Assembly: GCA_046331625.1 (NCBI GenBank)
Contig: JAXLQL010000015.1
Location: 123,948 to 187,947, forward strand
Source of the DNA: JAXLQL01 sp046331625
Lineage (GTDB): Bacteria > Acidobacteriota > Terriglobia > Bryobacterales > Bryobacteraceae
Reading direction: 5' to 3'
Length of the DNA: 64,000 bases
Under the pieces are notes generated by a model, which was not told the origin of the DNA, did not search any database, and was given only the letters and a program-made list of their open reading frames with translations. Positions 1 to 9,800 of this stretch are shown here, piece by piece. Each line of letters begins with the position of its first letter. Position 1 is the first letter of the stretch. The translations under genes were made by a program, and so were the position numbers.

Positions 1-287
1 AGTTCGCCTTCCAGTTCTGTGGTGCCAGTGCCGAACAGGCTCGCTCCGCTGCGCAGCACCTTCTCCACGGCCGCCGTCACGTCAGGATCGTTGTGCCCCA
101 ACATGTGCGGCGCGAAGGCGGCGTGATAGTCGATGTAGCGGTTCCCGTCAGCGTCCCATAGCTCGGCGCCCTGGCCGCGAACGAATACGATTTGCGGCGT
201 CACCGAGCGGTTCACCGACACGACGCCGCCGGGGATGAAGCGCCGGTTGCGTTCGAGAATCTGTTGGGACTGGGGGTAGTTGCGCAT
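1..287 (-). CDS. Glutamate-1-semialdehyde aminotransferase-like class III aminotransferase (5' end only)
   Basis: The reading frame starts at an ATG at 287 and runs off the left edge, giving 95 N-terminal residues. The product opens with an ILERNRRFIPGGVVSVNR stretch and continues with ELWDADGNRYIDYHAAFAPHMLGHNDP, which is the typical N-terminal layout of PLP-dependent class III aminotransferases close to glutamate-1-semialdehyde 2,1-aminomutase (substrate-loop region; the PLP lysine lies outside the window). It is divergent from the SDR gene with only about 30 bases between the starts, so the two probably share a promoter region. Whether it is the true heme-pathway HemL or a paralogous aminotransferase cannot be decided from this fragment. 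Confidence 0.8.
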   Translation of the reverse strand, partial: MRNYPQSQQILERNRRFIPGGVVSVNRSVTPQIVFVRGQGAELWDADGNRYIDYHAAFAPHMLGHNDPDVTAAVEKVLRSGASLFGTGTTELEGE

Positions 288-318
288 GGATACGACTCTT
301 CAAGCATAATCGAGTCGT

Positions 319-1074
319 ATGGCCTTTATGGAACGGACTTCTCTCGATGGCAGAACCGCCATTGTCACCGGTGGAGCGCGCGGCATCGGGCGCGCCTCGT
401 GCGTGGAACTGGCGAGGGCCGGAGCGAAGATCGTCTTCTGCGATCGAGCCGAATCAGGCGATGAAACGATCGCCGCCGTGCGCGAGGCGGGGAGCGAAGC
501 CATCTACGTTCGCGGCGATGTGAGCGACCGAGGCCAGATGGAGCAACTGTTCGCTGCCGCGCCACGCGTGGATGTGTTGGTCAACAACGCAGCCATCAAC
601 ATCCGGAAGCCGATGGTGGAGCTCGAGTGCGACGATGTCCGCAAGGTTTGGGACGTGATCCTGTGGGGCACGTTTCACTGCTCGCAGCTCGCCGCGCGCC
701 GCATGATCGAGCAGGGCGAAGGCGGGTCAATCATCATGATCAGTTCGGTGCACGCGTATCGCCCCTTTCCGCTTTCCACCTCCTACAACGGAGCCAAGGC
801 CGCGGTGAATCACATGGCTGCCACGTGGGCGGCGGAACTGGCGCCGCATCGCATCCGGGTCAACTCGATCGAACCCGGATGGATCGACACTCCCGGCGAG
901 CGGACCTTCTACACCGAAGAGCAGATCCAAAAGGAAGGCGAGAACCTTCCTTGGGGCAGGCTTGGCCGGCCAGAGGAGATCGCGCGGGCTGTGCGGTTTC
1001 TGGCGACTGGAGAAAGCTCCTATGTCACGGGCAGCGTGCTGCGCGTGGATGGCGGGATCGTGCTGCCGCGCTGA
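319..1074 (+). CDS. SDR family NAD(P)-dependent oxidoreductase
   Basis: A 251-residue classical short-chain dehydrogenase/reductase. The cofactor-binding TGGARGIG motif is at residues 17-24, the structural NNAA motif follows around residue 90, and the catalytic Tyr and Lys are Y156 and K160 (SYNGAK). The protein ends in the usual VDGG segment. Length is normal for a FabG-like SDR. The start could equally be the second ATG at 328, which removes three residues. It is transcribed away from the aminotransferase-like gene. The substrate cannot be read from the sequence; a sugar or hydroxy-acid dehydrogenase is as likely as any. Confidence 0.9.
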   Translation: MAFMERTSLDGRTAIVTGGARGIGRASCVELARAGAKIVFCDRAESGDETIAAVREAGSEAIYVRGDVSDRGQMEQLFAAAPRVDVLVNNAAINIRKPMVELECDDVRKVWDVILWGTFHCSQLAARRMIEQGEGGSIIMISSVHAYRPFPLSTSYNGAKAAVNHMAATWAAELAPHRIRVNSIEPGWIDTPGERTFYTEEQIQKEGENLPWGRLGRPEEIARAVRFLATGESSYVTGSVLRVDGGIVLPR

Positions 1075-1081
1075 TGGCTGT

Positions 1082-1100
1082 CCCGGACAGACTGTCCGGG
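1082..1100. repeat. Perfect 19-bp palindrome after the SDR gene
   Basis: CCCGGACAGACTGTCCGGG begins 8 bases after the SDR stop codon. In RNA it could form an 8-bp stem with a 3-base loop, but no U tract follows, so it is not a classical intrinsic terminator. It could equally be an operator for a dimeric regulator acting on the downstream protease gene. Confidence 0.5.
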
Positions 1101-1188
1101 TGACTGACGATTTGTCCCTACCCCGCGCGAGCCCGAGGGCGGCTTTTCAGGGACTTAGGAGTGGCCCCCTGGATGCTCCGTTGGTCGC

Positions 1189-2955
1189 ATGATGAAAGTC
1201 TACTGGACGCGGTTGTGCGGATTCATCATGGCGTCGGTGGTTTGTTTGGCCGGACCCAAGTTGTCGAGCGACTTCGGTCAGGGGGCGGCGACAGACGTGG
1301 TGGATGCCATCGTTCAGTTCACGGTGGCGCCGACCGACGTCACGATGAAGAAGATGAAAGACTCGCACGGCTGCAGCGAGAAGAAAAGGCTCAATTCCAC
1401 CAAAGCTTCGTTGGTGAGCATCACTCGCTCGCAGTTGGCCGCGCTGGCGGCCGACCCTGCGGTGATGTTCGTTTCACCCGACCGCAAGGTCTATCGCACG
1501 CTCGACTATTCGGTGCCGGCGGTGGGAGCGCAGCAAGCGCAAGACCAGGTAGCCGCCGCGCGCGCCGCGAACGTGACCTCGGGCGCTCCGGTGGGCATCG
1601 TGGTGATCGACAGCGGTGTGTCCGATCATCCTGACCTGCGGGGTACGGGGAAAACGGGCGCCAGCCGCGTGGTCTATTCGGAGTCATTCGTGGCGGGCCA
1701 GACTGGTACGGCATCGAGCGTTACTGACGACGCGTTCGGGCACGGCACGCATGTGGCGGGCATTGCCGCCGGGAACGGCGCCTCTTCGACCGGCGCCAAA
1801 TACTCGGCCACCATCAAGGGCCTCTCGCCCACGGCGAACATCATCAATCTCCGTGTTCTCGACGCCACCGGCGCCGGCGCCGATAGCGCCGTGATTCAAG
1901 CCATCGAGCGCGCGATCGATCTCAAGAAGCAGGGTAAGTACAACATCCGGGTGATGAATGTTTCGCTCGGCCGTCCGGTTTTGGACAGCTACAAGAACGA
2001 TCCGCTGTGTCAGGCGGTGGAAGCTGCGTGGAAGGCCGGCATCGTGGTGGTGGTGGCGGCGGGAAATCTCGGACGGACCAGCTATGTGGGTAACGATGGA
2101 TACGGCACCATCACGGCTCCCGGCAACGACCCCTATGTGATCACGGTTGGCGCGATGAAGACGATGTACACGCCGGCGCGCTCAGACGATCAGATGACGA
2201 GCTACAGTTCCAAAGGCCCCACCGTGATCGATCACCTGGTGAAACCGGATCTCGTGGCGCCAGGGAATCACATCGCCTCCACTCTCTCCAACTACAAGAC
2301 TGGAAATGGCTTCACCTACCCCGAGAACATCGTTCCGGTTTCGTATTTCACGAAAGGCAACAACAAGAACGCTTCGAACACCTACTTCTGGATGAGCGGC
2401 ACCAGCATGGCCACGCCGATGGTGAGCGGCGCGGCGGCCTTGCTGCTGGACCGGTTCCCCACCTTGACTCCGGATCAAGTGAAGGCCAGGCTGATGCGCA
2501 CCGCCAGCAAGAGCTTTCCGGCTGAATTCGTCACCGTGGACAAGACCGGTGCGACGTACCACACCCGCAGTGACATCTTCACCGTGGGCGCCGGCTATCT
2601 CGATGTAACGGCCGCGTTGAATGATTCCACGCCGTTCACGGGGCAGGCGCTTTCTCCTGCAGTGTCGTTCGACGCCGCCACCAACACGGCTTCGCTCGTT
2701 CAGGCGACTACCGCGGTCTGGGGCGATACCGTCGTTTGGGGTGACACGGTGGTCTGGGGCGATCGCGTGCTTGCATCCCATGTACTGTGGAGTTCCGGGG
2801 CCGTCTGGAGCACCGCTGGAGTCACTGGAAACACCGCCGTATGGGGCGACACCGTCGTATGGGGAGATACGGTGGTTTGGGGTGACACCGCGGTGTGGGG
2901 CGATAGCAAGCTGGTGGCCGAGAGCGACCGCGTGACGCGCTATGGCGACAACTGA
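1189..2955 (+). CDS. Secreted subtilisin-like S8 serine peptidase with C-terminal VWGD repeats
   Basis: A 588-residue exported subtilase. A hydrophobic segment near residues 8-22 looks like a signal peptide, followed by a propeptide-like region. The catalytic triad is visible: D141 in VIDSGVSDHPDL, H185 in GHGTHVAG and S406 in GTSMATP. After the peptidase domain, residues about 505-575 carry seven VWGD units separated by 2-3 residues, in two blocks of three and four, with degenerate VLWSSG and AVWSTAG units between them. Such Trp-Gly-Asp tails occur in acidobacterial S8 proteases; their role is not known to me, with cell-surface retention or self-association as guesses. No good Shine-Dalgarno precedes the ATG pair at 1189/1192. 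The gene ends 7 bases from the convergent aspS. Confidence 0.92.
   Translation: MMKVYWTRLCGFIMASVVCLAGPKLSSDFGQGAATDVVDAIVQFTVAPTDVTMKKMKDSHGCSEKKRLNSTKASLVSITRSQLAALAADPAVMFVSPDRKVYRTLDYSVPAVGAQQAQDQVAAARAANVTSGAPVGIVVIDSGVSDHPDLRGTGKTGASRVVYSESFVAGQTGTASSVTDDAFGHGTHVAGIAAGNGASSTGAKYSATIKGLSPTANIINLRVLDATGAGADSAVIQAIERAIDLKKQGKYNIRVMNVSLGRPVLDSYKNDPLCQAVEAAWKAGIVVVVAAGNLGRTSYVGNDGYGTITAPGNDPYVITVGAMKTMYTPARSDDQMTSYSSKGPTVIDHLVKPDLVAPGNHIASTLSNYKTGNGFTYPENIVPVSYFTKGNNKNASNTYFWMSGTSMATPMVSGAAALLLDRFPTLTPDQVKARLMRTASKSFPAEFVTVDKTGATYHTRSDIFTVGAGYLDVTAALNDSTPFTGQALSPAVSFDAATNTASLVQATTAVWGDTVVWGDTVVWGDRVLASHVLWSSGAVWSTAGVTGNTAVWGDTVVWGDTVVWGDTAVWGDSKLVAESDRVTRYGDN
2701..2925 (+). repeat. VWGD-coding repeat tract
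   Basis: Tandem 18-21 base units encode T-[AV]-V-W-G-D within the S8 protease gene. The codons for Val, Gly, Asp and Thr vary from unit to unit while the peptide stays constant, which argues for selection on the protein rather than very recent DNA slippage. Units are split into a block of three and a block of four by a degenerate linker. Confidence 0.85.
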
Positions 2956-2962
2956 GGCGACG

Positions 2963-4717
2963 CTATCGCAGCTTGATGTGGAGCTCGCGGAGTTGCTTCT
3001 CGGAGGCCTCTGACGGTGCGCCCATCAGCAGGTCCTGCGCTTTTTGGTTCATCGGGAAGGCGATCACTTCGCGGATGTTCGGCTCGTCGGCGATGAGCAT
3101 GACGATGCGGTCGACGCCGGGCGCGAGGCCTCCGTGCGGCGGAGCGCCCATCTTGAGCGCGCGGATCATACCGCCGAAGCGGCGGTCCACTTCCTCGGGA
3201 CCGTAGCCAGCGATCTCGAACGCGCGGTACATGATCTCCGGTTTGTGATTTCGAATCGCGCCGGAGCTCAGTTCCACGCCGTTGCAGACGATGTCGTACT
3301 GGAAGGCCTTGACGTCGAGCGGATCCTTGCCGTTCAACGCGTCCATCCCGCCCTGCGGCATCGAGAACGGGTTGTGCGAGAAGATGACCTGTCCGCTCTC
3401 TTCGTCGCGCTCGAACATGGGGAAATCGACGATCCAGCAGAATTTGTAGGTGTTCGGCTCGATGAGCCCGAGTTCGTTGCCGAGGGTAGTGCGGAGCGAG
3501 CCGAGCACCTTGCAGACCACGGCTTCGCGCTTGTCGGCGCAGAAGAAGATCGCGTGTCCTGGCTTGGCTCCGGTGCGCTCGAGGATCTTCTCGCCGAGCT
3601 CCGGCGTGAGAAACTTCGCGATCGGTCCCTTGAACGAGCGATCCTCGTTCACCAGCAGCCACGCCAAGCCGCCGGCGCCGTCTTCCTTGGCTTTCGCTTC
3701 GAGCCCGTCGAAGAATGAGCGCGACTTCTCGGCTAGCTTTTCGCCGGCCAGCGCGCGTACGGTCTTGCCCGCGAAGGCGCGGAAATCGCTCGTGGCGAAG
3801 AGATCCGAGAGTTCGGCGATCTGGAGCGGATTGCGCAGATCAGGCTTGTCCACGCCGTAGCGCAGCATCGCGTCGGCGTAGGTGAGGCGCGGGAAGGGCG
3901 GCGGCGTCGACACGCGATCGGGCCGGAACTCGGTGAACACGCCATGCAGCACGTGTTCGATGACGGCGAATACGTCGTCTTGCGTAACGAAGCTCATCTC
4001 CACGTCGAGTTGGTAGAACTCGCCGGGCGAACGGTCGGCGCGCGCGTCTTCGTCGCGGAAGCAGGGCGCGATTTGGAAATAGCGGTCGAAGCCCGAGATC
4101 ATCAGCAATTGCTTGAACTGTTGCGGGGCTTGGGGCAGAGCGTAGAACTTGCCCGGATGCACGCGCGACGGCACCAGGTAGTCGCGAGCGCCTTCGGGGC
4201 TCGAGCTGGTCAGAATGGGAGTCTGGAACTCGTTGAAGCCTTCCTCGATCATGCGGCGGCGCAGGCTCGCGATGACGCGGGAACGCAGCACGATGTTGGC
4301 GTGCGTCTTGTCGCGCCGCAGGTCGAGGAAGCGGTAGCGCAGACGAACATCTTCGGCCACTTCTGTTTCGGGGAAAACGGGGAAGGGAAGCACGTCGGTG
4401 CCGCCGAGGATCTCGAAGGCGTCGAGCTCTACTTCCACGTCGCCAGTGGCGAGCTTGGGATTCTCATTGCCCGCGCCGCGGTCCCGTACGATGCCGTCGA
4501 TGCGGATCACGGTTTCCTTGGCAAGGCGCATCACGGCGTCGGCAACCGGCGATGAAGGCGTGGCCATCACCTGCGTGACGCCATAGTGGTCGCGCAGCTC
4601 GAGGAACGAGACGCCGCCGAGATCGCGGCGATTGTGGACCCAACCGGAGAGCCGGACTCGTTGGCCGATGTGCTCCTTGCGAAGGTCATTGCAGGTATGG
4701 GTGCGGTATGCGTGCAT
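2963..4717 (-). CDS. aspS: Aspartate--tRNA(Asp/Asn) ligase
   Basis: A 584-residue bacterial-type class IIb aminoacyl-tRNA synthetase. The N-terminal OB-fold anticodon-binding domain opens with RTHTCNDLR and GWVHNRRDLGGVSFLELRD. Motif 2 is visible as CFRDEDARADRSPGEFYQLD, and motif 3 near the C-terminus contains GLAPGVDR. The bacterial GAD insertion domain lies between them. It charges tRNA(Asp) and, if the organism uses the transamidation route, may also charge tRNA(Asn). Length and domain order are normal. It is convergent with the S8 protease gene and upstream of the sialidase-like gene on the same strand. Confidence 0.97.
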   Translation of the reverse strand: MHAYRTHTCNDLRKEHIGQRVRLSGWVHNRRDLGGVSFLELRDHYGVTQVMATPSSPVADAVMRLAKETVIRIDGIVRDRGAGNENPKLATGDVEVELDAFEILGGTDVLPFPVFPETEVAEDVRLRYRFLDLRRDKTHANIVLRSRVIASLRRRMIEEGFNEFQTPILTSSSPEGARDYLVPSRVHPGKFYALPQAPQQFKQLLMISGFDRYFQIAPCFRDEDARADRSPGEFYQLDVEMSFVTQDDVFAVIEHVLHGVFTEFRPDRVSTPPPFPRLTYADAMLRYGVDKPDLRNPLQIAELSDLFATSDFRAFAGKTVRALAGEKLAEKSRSFFDGLEAKAKEDGAGGLAWLLVNEDRSFKGPIAKFLTPELGEKILERTGAKPGHAIFFCADKREAVVCKVLGSLRTTLGNELGLIEPNTYKFCWIVDFPMFERDEESGQVIFSHNPFSMPQGGMDALNGKDPLDVKAFQYDIVCNGVELSSGAIRNHKPEIMYRAFEIAGYGPEEVDRRFGGMIRALKMGAPPHGGLAPGVDRIVMLIADEPNIREVIAFPMNQKAQDLLMGAPSEASEKQLRELHIKLR

Positions 4718-4786
4718 TTTGAATCGGGAGTACGGGCGCGGAGAACGCCCGAGCAGTGGAAACTCTCTATTGTACCAACGCGTCCA

Positions 4787-5962
4787 TTACTTCTCGGCGA
4801 GCCCGCGCTTCTCGGCGAGCCAGGCCGGATCGATCCGGACCAGTTCGTTGTGCTGCCGCGTGTAGCTCGCGCCGGACCGAAGCCCGAAGCGCGTGTAGTA
4901 GAGCAGCACGGATCCGTCAGCGGCCTCGCACAGGAAAGGATAATCTCCGCGGCTGCCCTGGCCGTCGGGCTTCTCGAGTGGACCCACGAAACGGGGCGTG
5001 GACCAAGTCTTGCCCTCGTCGCTCGAGAGGGCGGCGTAGAGATACTGGCGATAGTGACCGGTGACTCCGTTCGGATAGCTGGCGAGGTCGTTCCAGGCCA
5101 TCATCAGGCGCCCATCGCGAAGGCGCGTGACTGCTCCGGGTGAGTCCGGCGCCCAGATCCGGGTGGCGCGCGGCACGGTCCATGTCAGGCCGTTGTCGGA
5201 AGAGAAGCACTCCCAGAAGCGCAGCGTTTGCGTGCGGATCAGCATCCACACGCGGCCGTCGCGCAGTTCGGCAAGCACCGGTTCGATCGCCCCGGGATGC
5301 ACCACCTGCGGACCGGCAGGTACGCGGATGTCGTCTTTCGCGACACGCCATGTCTCGCCTTCGTCGTCCGAGTAGAAGGCCACGCTGCGGAACTCGATCT
5401 GGCCCACGCCTTCCACGAAATGATCGCTCGTGTAGGAGAGCGCGGCCAGGATCCGGCCGGACTTCAGCGCGACGATCGAATTGATGGCGCCCGTGTAGCC
5501 GTGTCCGAAATCGGCGCGCTGGGGTGGGGTCCAGGTAAGTCCGCCATCGCGAGATACGTTATGGAGTAACTCGCTGTGGCCTTGGGAGCGGTCTTCTTTC
5601 TTTGGCAGGGAGTAATATCGCACCCCGAAGGCGTGCAATCCACCGCGGCGATCCACCATCGTGTAGACCTGGTGGATGAGCACGCCCTTGCCCGCCGCAT
5701 AGGTGAAGACTTGTTTCGGGGCAGACCATGTGCGGCCGTGGTCCGCGGAGGTGCGTAGATAGACCGGCATTTCCGGGCGCTCCCGTTCGAGATCGCCGAA
5801 CGTGGCGCCTTCGGCGTGGATGCTGACCAGGGTCCCGTTCGGCAATCGAGAAGGCATGCTGAGCACACCTTCGAACGGAATCGCTTGGGGCGGCGTTGCG
5901 GCGGGTAGCCAGGCGGCGAGTAGCGCGAGACAGCAATGAAGACGAGCCATGCGCAACAGCAT
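4787..5962 (-). CDS. Exported sialidase-like BNR-repeat protein
   Basis: About 391 residues with a signal peptide (hydrophobic LHCCLALLAAWLPAA). Five Asp-box motifs of the S-x-D-x-G-x-T-W type are visible: SADHGRTW, SRDGGLTW, SDDEGETW, SSDNGLTW and SSDEGKTW. This marks a six-bladed beta-propeller of the exo-alpha-sialidase/neuraminidase superfamily. Arginine-triad residues cannot be assigned by eye, so sialic-acid specificity is not established. Many such proteins in acidobacteria act on other glycans. The open frame extends upstream to 6451, but that part lies opposite the HEPN gene and does not look like protein. I chose the ATG at 5962; 5950 is an alternative. Confidence 0.85.
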   Translation of the reverse strand: MLLRMARLHCCLALLAAWLPAATPPQAIPFEGVLSMPSRLPNGTLVSIHAEGATFGDLERERPEMPVYLRTSADHGRTWSAPKQVFTYAAGKGVLIHQVYTMVDRRGGLHAFGVRYYSLPKKEDRSQGHSELLHNVSRDGGLTWTPPQRADFGHGYTGAINSIVALKSGRILAALSYTSDHFVEGVGQIEFRSVAFYSDDEGETWRVAKDDIRVPAGPQVVHPGAIEPVLAELRDGRVWMLIRTQTLRFWECFSSDNGLTWTVPRATRIWAPDSPGAVTRLRDGRLMMAWNDLASYPNGVTGHYRQYLYAALSSDEGKTWSTPRFVGPLEKPDGQGSRGDYPFLCEAADGSVLLYYTRFGLRSGASYTRQHNELVRIDPAWLAEKRGLAEK

Positions 5963-6043
5963 ATCGCAGGATCGGACGGATATCTCCGCGCCGAGCGCCG
6001 GGGAATGGTGCTGGAGCGGCGGCGATGGTAGACTCGCCTCAAC

Positions 6044-6457
6044 GTGACGCGCAATGATCTGCGCGCGCTGAGCCGGCTTCGACTCAACGAAGCCAAAGTG
6101 CTGCTCCGGAACGGATGTCCGGATGGCGCGTTCTACCTGGCGGGGTATGCAGCGGAGTGCGCACTGAAGGCGTGCATTGCGAGGATGAGTGTGCGGTACG
6201 AGTTTCCGGATCTGCCGCGGGCGCAGGCGAGTTGGAAGCATGATTTGGTGCAATTGGTCGCGGCGGCGGAGTTGGGCCCTCTGCTGGATCAAGAGAGGAA
6301 GACGGATCCGGAGTTTGCCGCGAATTGGGAGAGCGTGAGAAAATGGAATGAGCACTGGAGGTACAGGAATAGTACCGGCGATCAGGCGGAGAGCTTGATC
6401 AATGCTCTTGAAGACAGGCGGCACGGAGTGCTGAAATGGTTGAAACGACACTGGTAG
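6044..6457 (+). CDS. HEPN domain protein
   Basis: A 137-residue, mostly helical protein. The pattern RLNEAKVLLRNGCPDGAFYLAGYAAE matches the first helices of the HEPN family (PF05168-like). HEPN proteins are often RNases or the toxin half of toxin-antitoxin pairs. The canonical R-x(4-6)-H RNase motif is not clearly present, so catalytic activity is uncertain. The start is a GTG; no in-frame ATG exists nearby. Its 3' end overlaps the next gene by 22 bases, so the two are probably translated together. Confidence 0.8.
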   Translation: MTRNDLRALSRLRLNEAKVLLRNGCPDGAFYLAGYAAECALKACIARMSVRYEFPDLPRAQASWKHDLVQLVAAAELGPLLDQERKTDPEFAANWESVRKWNEHWRYRNSTGDQAESLINALEDRRHGVLKWLKRHW

Positions 6458-6807
6458 TTCCTGACGTCAAGTTCGGCCTGGAAATCCTCGACGCGCTAGA
6501 CAAGTACGGGCTCAAACCGAACGTCGCCGTTTGGCTGAAAGAGAACGGCGAGTGGCGGTTTTTGGTCAGCACACCGCTCTGGGATCAAGATCCGTCAGGC
6601 ACCGACCTCGCGCTGGTGTACGCAAAGCGCAATGCAGGGCCGCCGATCTCCGACTATCCGATTGACCTCGAGGGAAACAAGGACCAGATCATTCGCGCCC
6701 TACGCAAAGCGTGGGCCAAGAAGAATCTCGAACCCGGCACGCAAATCGGCGGCCGCTACTACGGTCCGTTCTGGTACCCCGACGGCGTCCTGCTCCGAGT
6801 GCGATAG
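6436..6807 (+). CDS. Unknown small protein paired with HEPN gene
   Basis: A 123-residue soluble protein of unknown function. It begins VETTLVVPDVKFGLEILDAL and has a central NVAVWLKENGEWRFLVSTP strand-rich block. From memory, similar small proteins with an AxWL...WRL(V/I) core sit beside HEPN genes elsewhere, but I cannot verify this. The 22-base overlap with the HEPN gene suggests a fixed stoichiometric partnership, for example antitoxin or regulator to the HEPN protein. It is not a recognisable MNT nucleotidyltransferase, the usual HEPN partner. It is convergent with the large receptor gene, 6 bases away. Confidence 0.75.
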   Translation: MVETTLVVPDVKFGLEILDALDKYGLKPNVAVWLKENGEWRFLVSTPLWDQDPSGTDLALVYAKRNAGPPISDYPIDLEGNKDQIIRALRKAWAKKNLEPGTQIGGRYYGPFWYPDGVLLRVR

Positions 6808-6813
6808 TGCCAG

Positions 6814-9800
6814 TCAGAACTGATACTTTCCGCCGAACTGGATAATCCGCCCTGGACCCGCACTTACGATCTTGCCCAACTGCGCCGGAGCGCTGAAGTT
6901 ACCGCCCGGATTTCCGAGTCCGGGCCGGTTGAACAAGTTGAAGAACTCGAACCGCACCTGGACCTTGCCCAGCCGCTCCGACACCGGAAATTCCTTGTTC
7001 ACGGTGAAGTCGACATTGGCCGTTCCCGGCCCGATCAACACGTTGCGTCCGTAGTTGCCGAACTCGCCCACATTGTTGAGCACGAAGGCCGACGGATTGA
7101 AGTAGCGCGCGATGAGATCGTTGCGCGAGCGACCCGTATCGAGGAACGGATTGCCAACGAGATTCGGCCGGTCAGCGCCGAAAGCCGTACGCGAGTTATC
7201 CACGCCCGATGTCACGTTGAACGGGAACCCGCCCGCCAGCGTCACGATCGATCCGAAGTTCCAATGGTCGAGGAAGCGGCCCAGCACGGGATTCGACGCC
7301 GCGCCCACCGCCCGGCTGAGCGACGGCGTGGTGTAGAGCAGGCTCGTCACGAAGCGGTTTCGCTGGTCAAAGCCCGCCAAGCCACGGCTTCCGCGGATGT
7401 CGCCAGGATTTTGCGGAACGTCGGTCGCCAAGCCGTTCGACAGCAGCACAGAAGCCACGTCGATCGCCTTGGCCCGCGTGAACGACATCAACAGCGTCAC
7501 GCCGTGCGTGAAGCTCTTGCGCGCTTCCACCTGGAGCGAATGATAGTTGCTGTTGCCCTTCGATTCACCCAGCGTCATCGGACCATAGAGGAACGGAGCT
7601 CCCGCCGCCGGCGGATTCTGCAAATTCAGCACGCGCCGGTTGTTCGTGTTGGCGATGGTGGAACGCGGCGTGCCGTCGGGGTTGTTGCCGGGCAGGTATA
7701 CGGCCGGATTCACATGGCTGAAGTACTCGAGACCTGTGGTCGAATTTCCCACCCAGCCTGCTTGCAGTGCGATCTTGCCGGGCAGTTCCTGTTGGATGGT
7801 GAAGTTGAACTGCTGCACTTGCGCGTTCTTTAGATTCGGATCCATGCCCTGCAGCGTGAGCGGCATGTAGGGCCGGAAGCTCATGTTCCTCGACGTGGGC
7901 ACCGGGAACGCGCTCTGCAACGCGGCCGGAATCGGGCTCACGAAGCTCGGCGTCACGGGAACGTTGAAGTTGATGAAGAACGGAGCGCTGTAGGCGACGC
8001 CCGTAGTCGCCTGGCCTTGCGGAGTGGTGAAGAACAATCCCCACGCGGCGCGGATGCTCGTCTTGCCGTTGCCGAAGATGTCCCAAGCCAAGCCCGCTCG
8101 CGGACCGAAATCGTTCTTGTCGGTGTTGACGCCGCCCTTGGCGATGCCGGGGTCACCTGGATAGAGCAGCCCCTTGGGGGCATTCACGAATACTTGCGAT
8201 TGCGCGCCCAGCACGAGCGTCGACACCGGCCGCACGAAGCCGCCTTCGGTAAGCGGCACTGTTTCGATGGCGTACCACGGGTTCGAAATCTGATACCGCA
8301 GCCCCACGTTGAGCGTGAAATTGCGGTGGACCTTGAAATCGTCTTGGAAGAAGAATGCCTGGTAGTGCTGGCGGTAGTCGCCGCCGAGGAAGTTCGAAAC
8401 GAACATGCCCGAGCGGCCCAAGTGGAAATCGGAGAGCGCGTTGTTGGTGATGGCGCCGGTGGGCAGCAGCGCTCCATGTGCGTTACCGCTCGAAAGCGAC
8501 TCGAGCATCGTGCGCTTCACTTCCACGCCCATCTTGAGGTTGTGCCGGCCCACCACGTGATTGAGCATGTCTGAGAACTGGAAGTCATTCGAGAGTGTCA
8601 CCAGGTCATTGCCGCCGAACTGGCTGATGCGGCCGGGCACGCTCATGGTCGGCAGGTCGAGGAAGCGCTGCTTGGGGAAGTTGCTGCCGAAGTCGATCAG
8701 GTTCGGGCCGCGGCCTTCGTTGGTGCTATCCCACTGCACGCGCACCCATCCGAAACGGAACTGGTTGATCATGTTCGGGCGGATGGAGTGGGTGTGGTTG
8801 GCGATGGCGTTACGCATCGCCACGTTCGAACGCTTGGCCGGCGGCCCGGTGACGCCGATGATCGGATACTGGTTGCGCCCGAAGTCGAGGATCGAGGTGG
8901 AGAGCGTGCCGTCGTCGAACCACGACATCGTCAGGCGGCTGCGGTCATTGATGTTGTAGTCGCCTTTGAGCAGGTATTGCCGGTTGTTGGTGGGCTCGGG
9001 GAACGCGCCGAGGAAACGGCCGTCGGGAGAATTGGGAAGAGGCGTGGTGCCGATCAACTTCGAGGCTACCGGGTCAAGCCGCGAGGCCGGAATGCGCGCG
9101 TTCGGGAACGGCGTGTTGCTGTTGTCCGGGTCGAGGATCGGGCGTCCGAAAGCGCTGTAGTCGCCACCGCGCTCGGCGGTGGTGGGCGGGGAAAACGAGG
9201 TCGTGGCCCGGCCCTGGCGCACGCGCAGCCATTGCGCGGTTCCGAAGAAGAAGAATTTGTTCTTGATCACCGGACCGCCGCCTGAGAACCCGAATTGGTT
9301 TTGATTGAGCGGCGCCACGCGCGGCAAGAAGAAGCTTCTCGCGGCGAAGTTGCTGTTGCGGTTGAACTCCCACGCGCTGCCGTGGATCTCGTTGGTACCC
9401 GACTTGGTCACTACGTTCATCACCCCGCCCGGGTTCTTTCCGAACTCGGCGCTGTAGTTGTTGGTGATGAAGCGGAATTCGGCGATCGCATCCGGGTTCG
9501 GAAAGTTGAGACCCGCGTTCATGCGCATGCCCGCGTACTCGCCGCCGTCGAGGTTGTACTGCGTCATGGTGACGCGATTGCCGTTTACCGCAAGCGCCGA
9601 TGCGTCCCGCTCGTCGGTGCCGAGCAGCACCGTATGCACGCGCGTCGACGAGACTCCGTTGACCAGCGTGGCCAGTTGGATCGGGTTGCGCCCGTTCAAC
9701 GGAAGATCCACGATTTGTTTCGACTCGATCAACTGACCCACTTCCGTGGTCTGCGTGTTTACCAGCGGCGCACCGCTCGATACTTCCACCTTTTCACTCA

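Noticed and set aside
5963..6451. Upstream extension of the sialidase-like gene
   Set aside because: This part lies antisense to the HEPN gene and would place the signal peptide in the middle of the protein.
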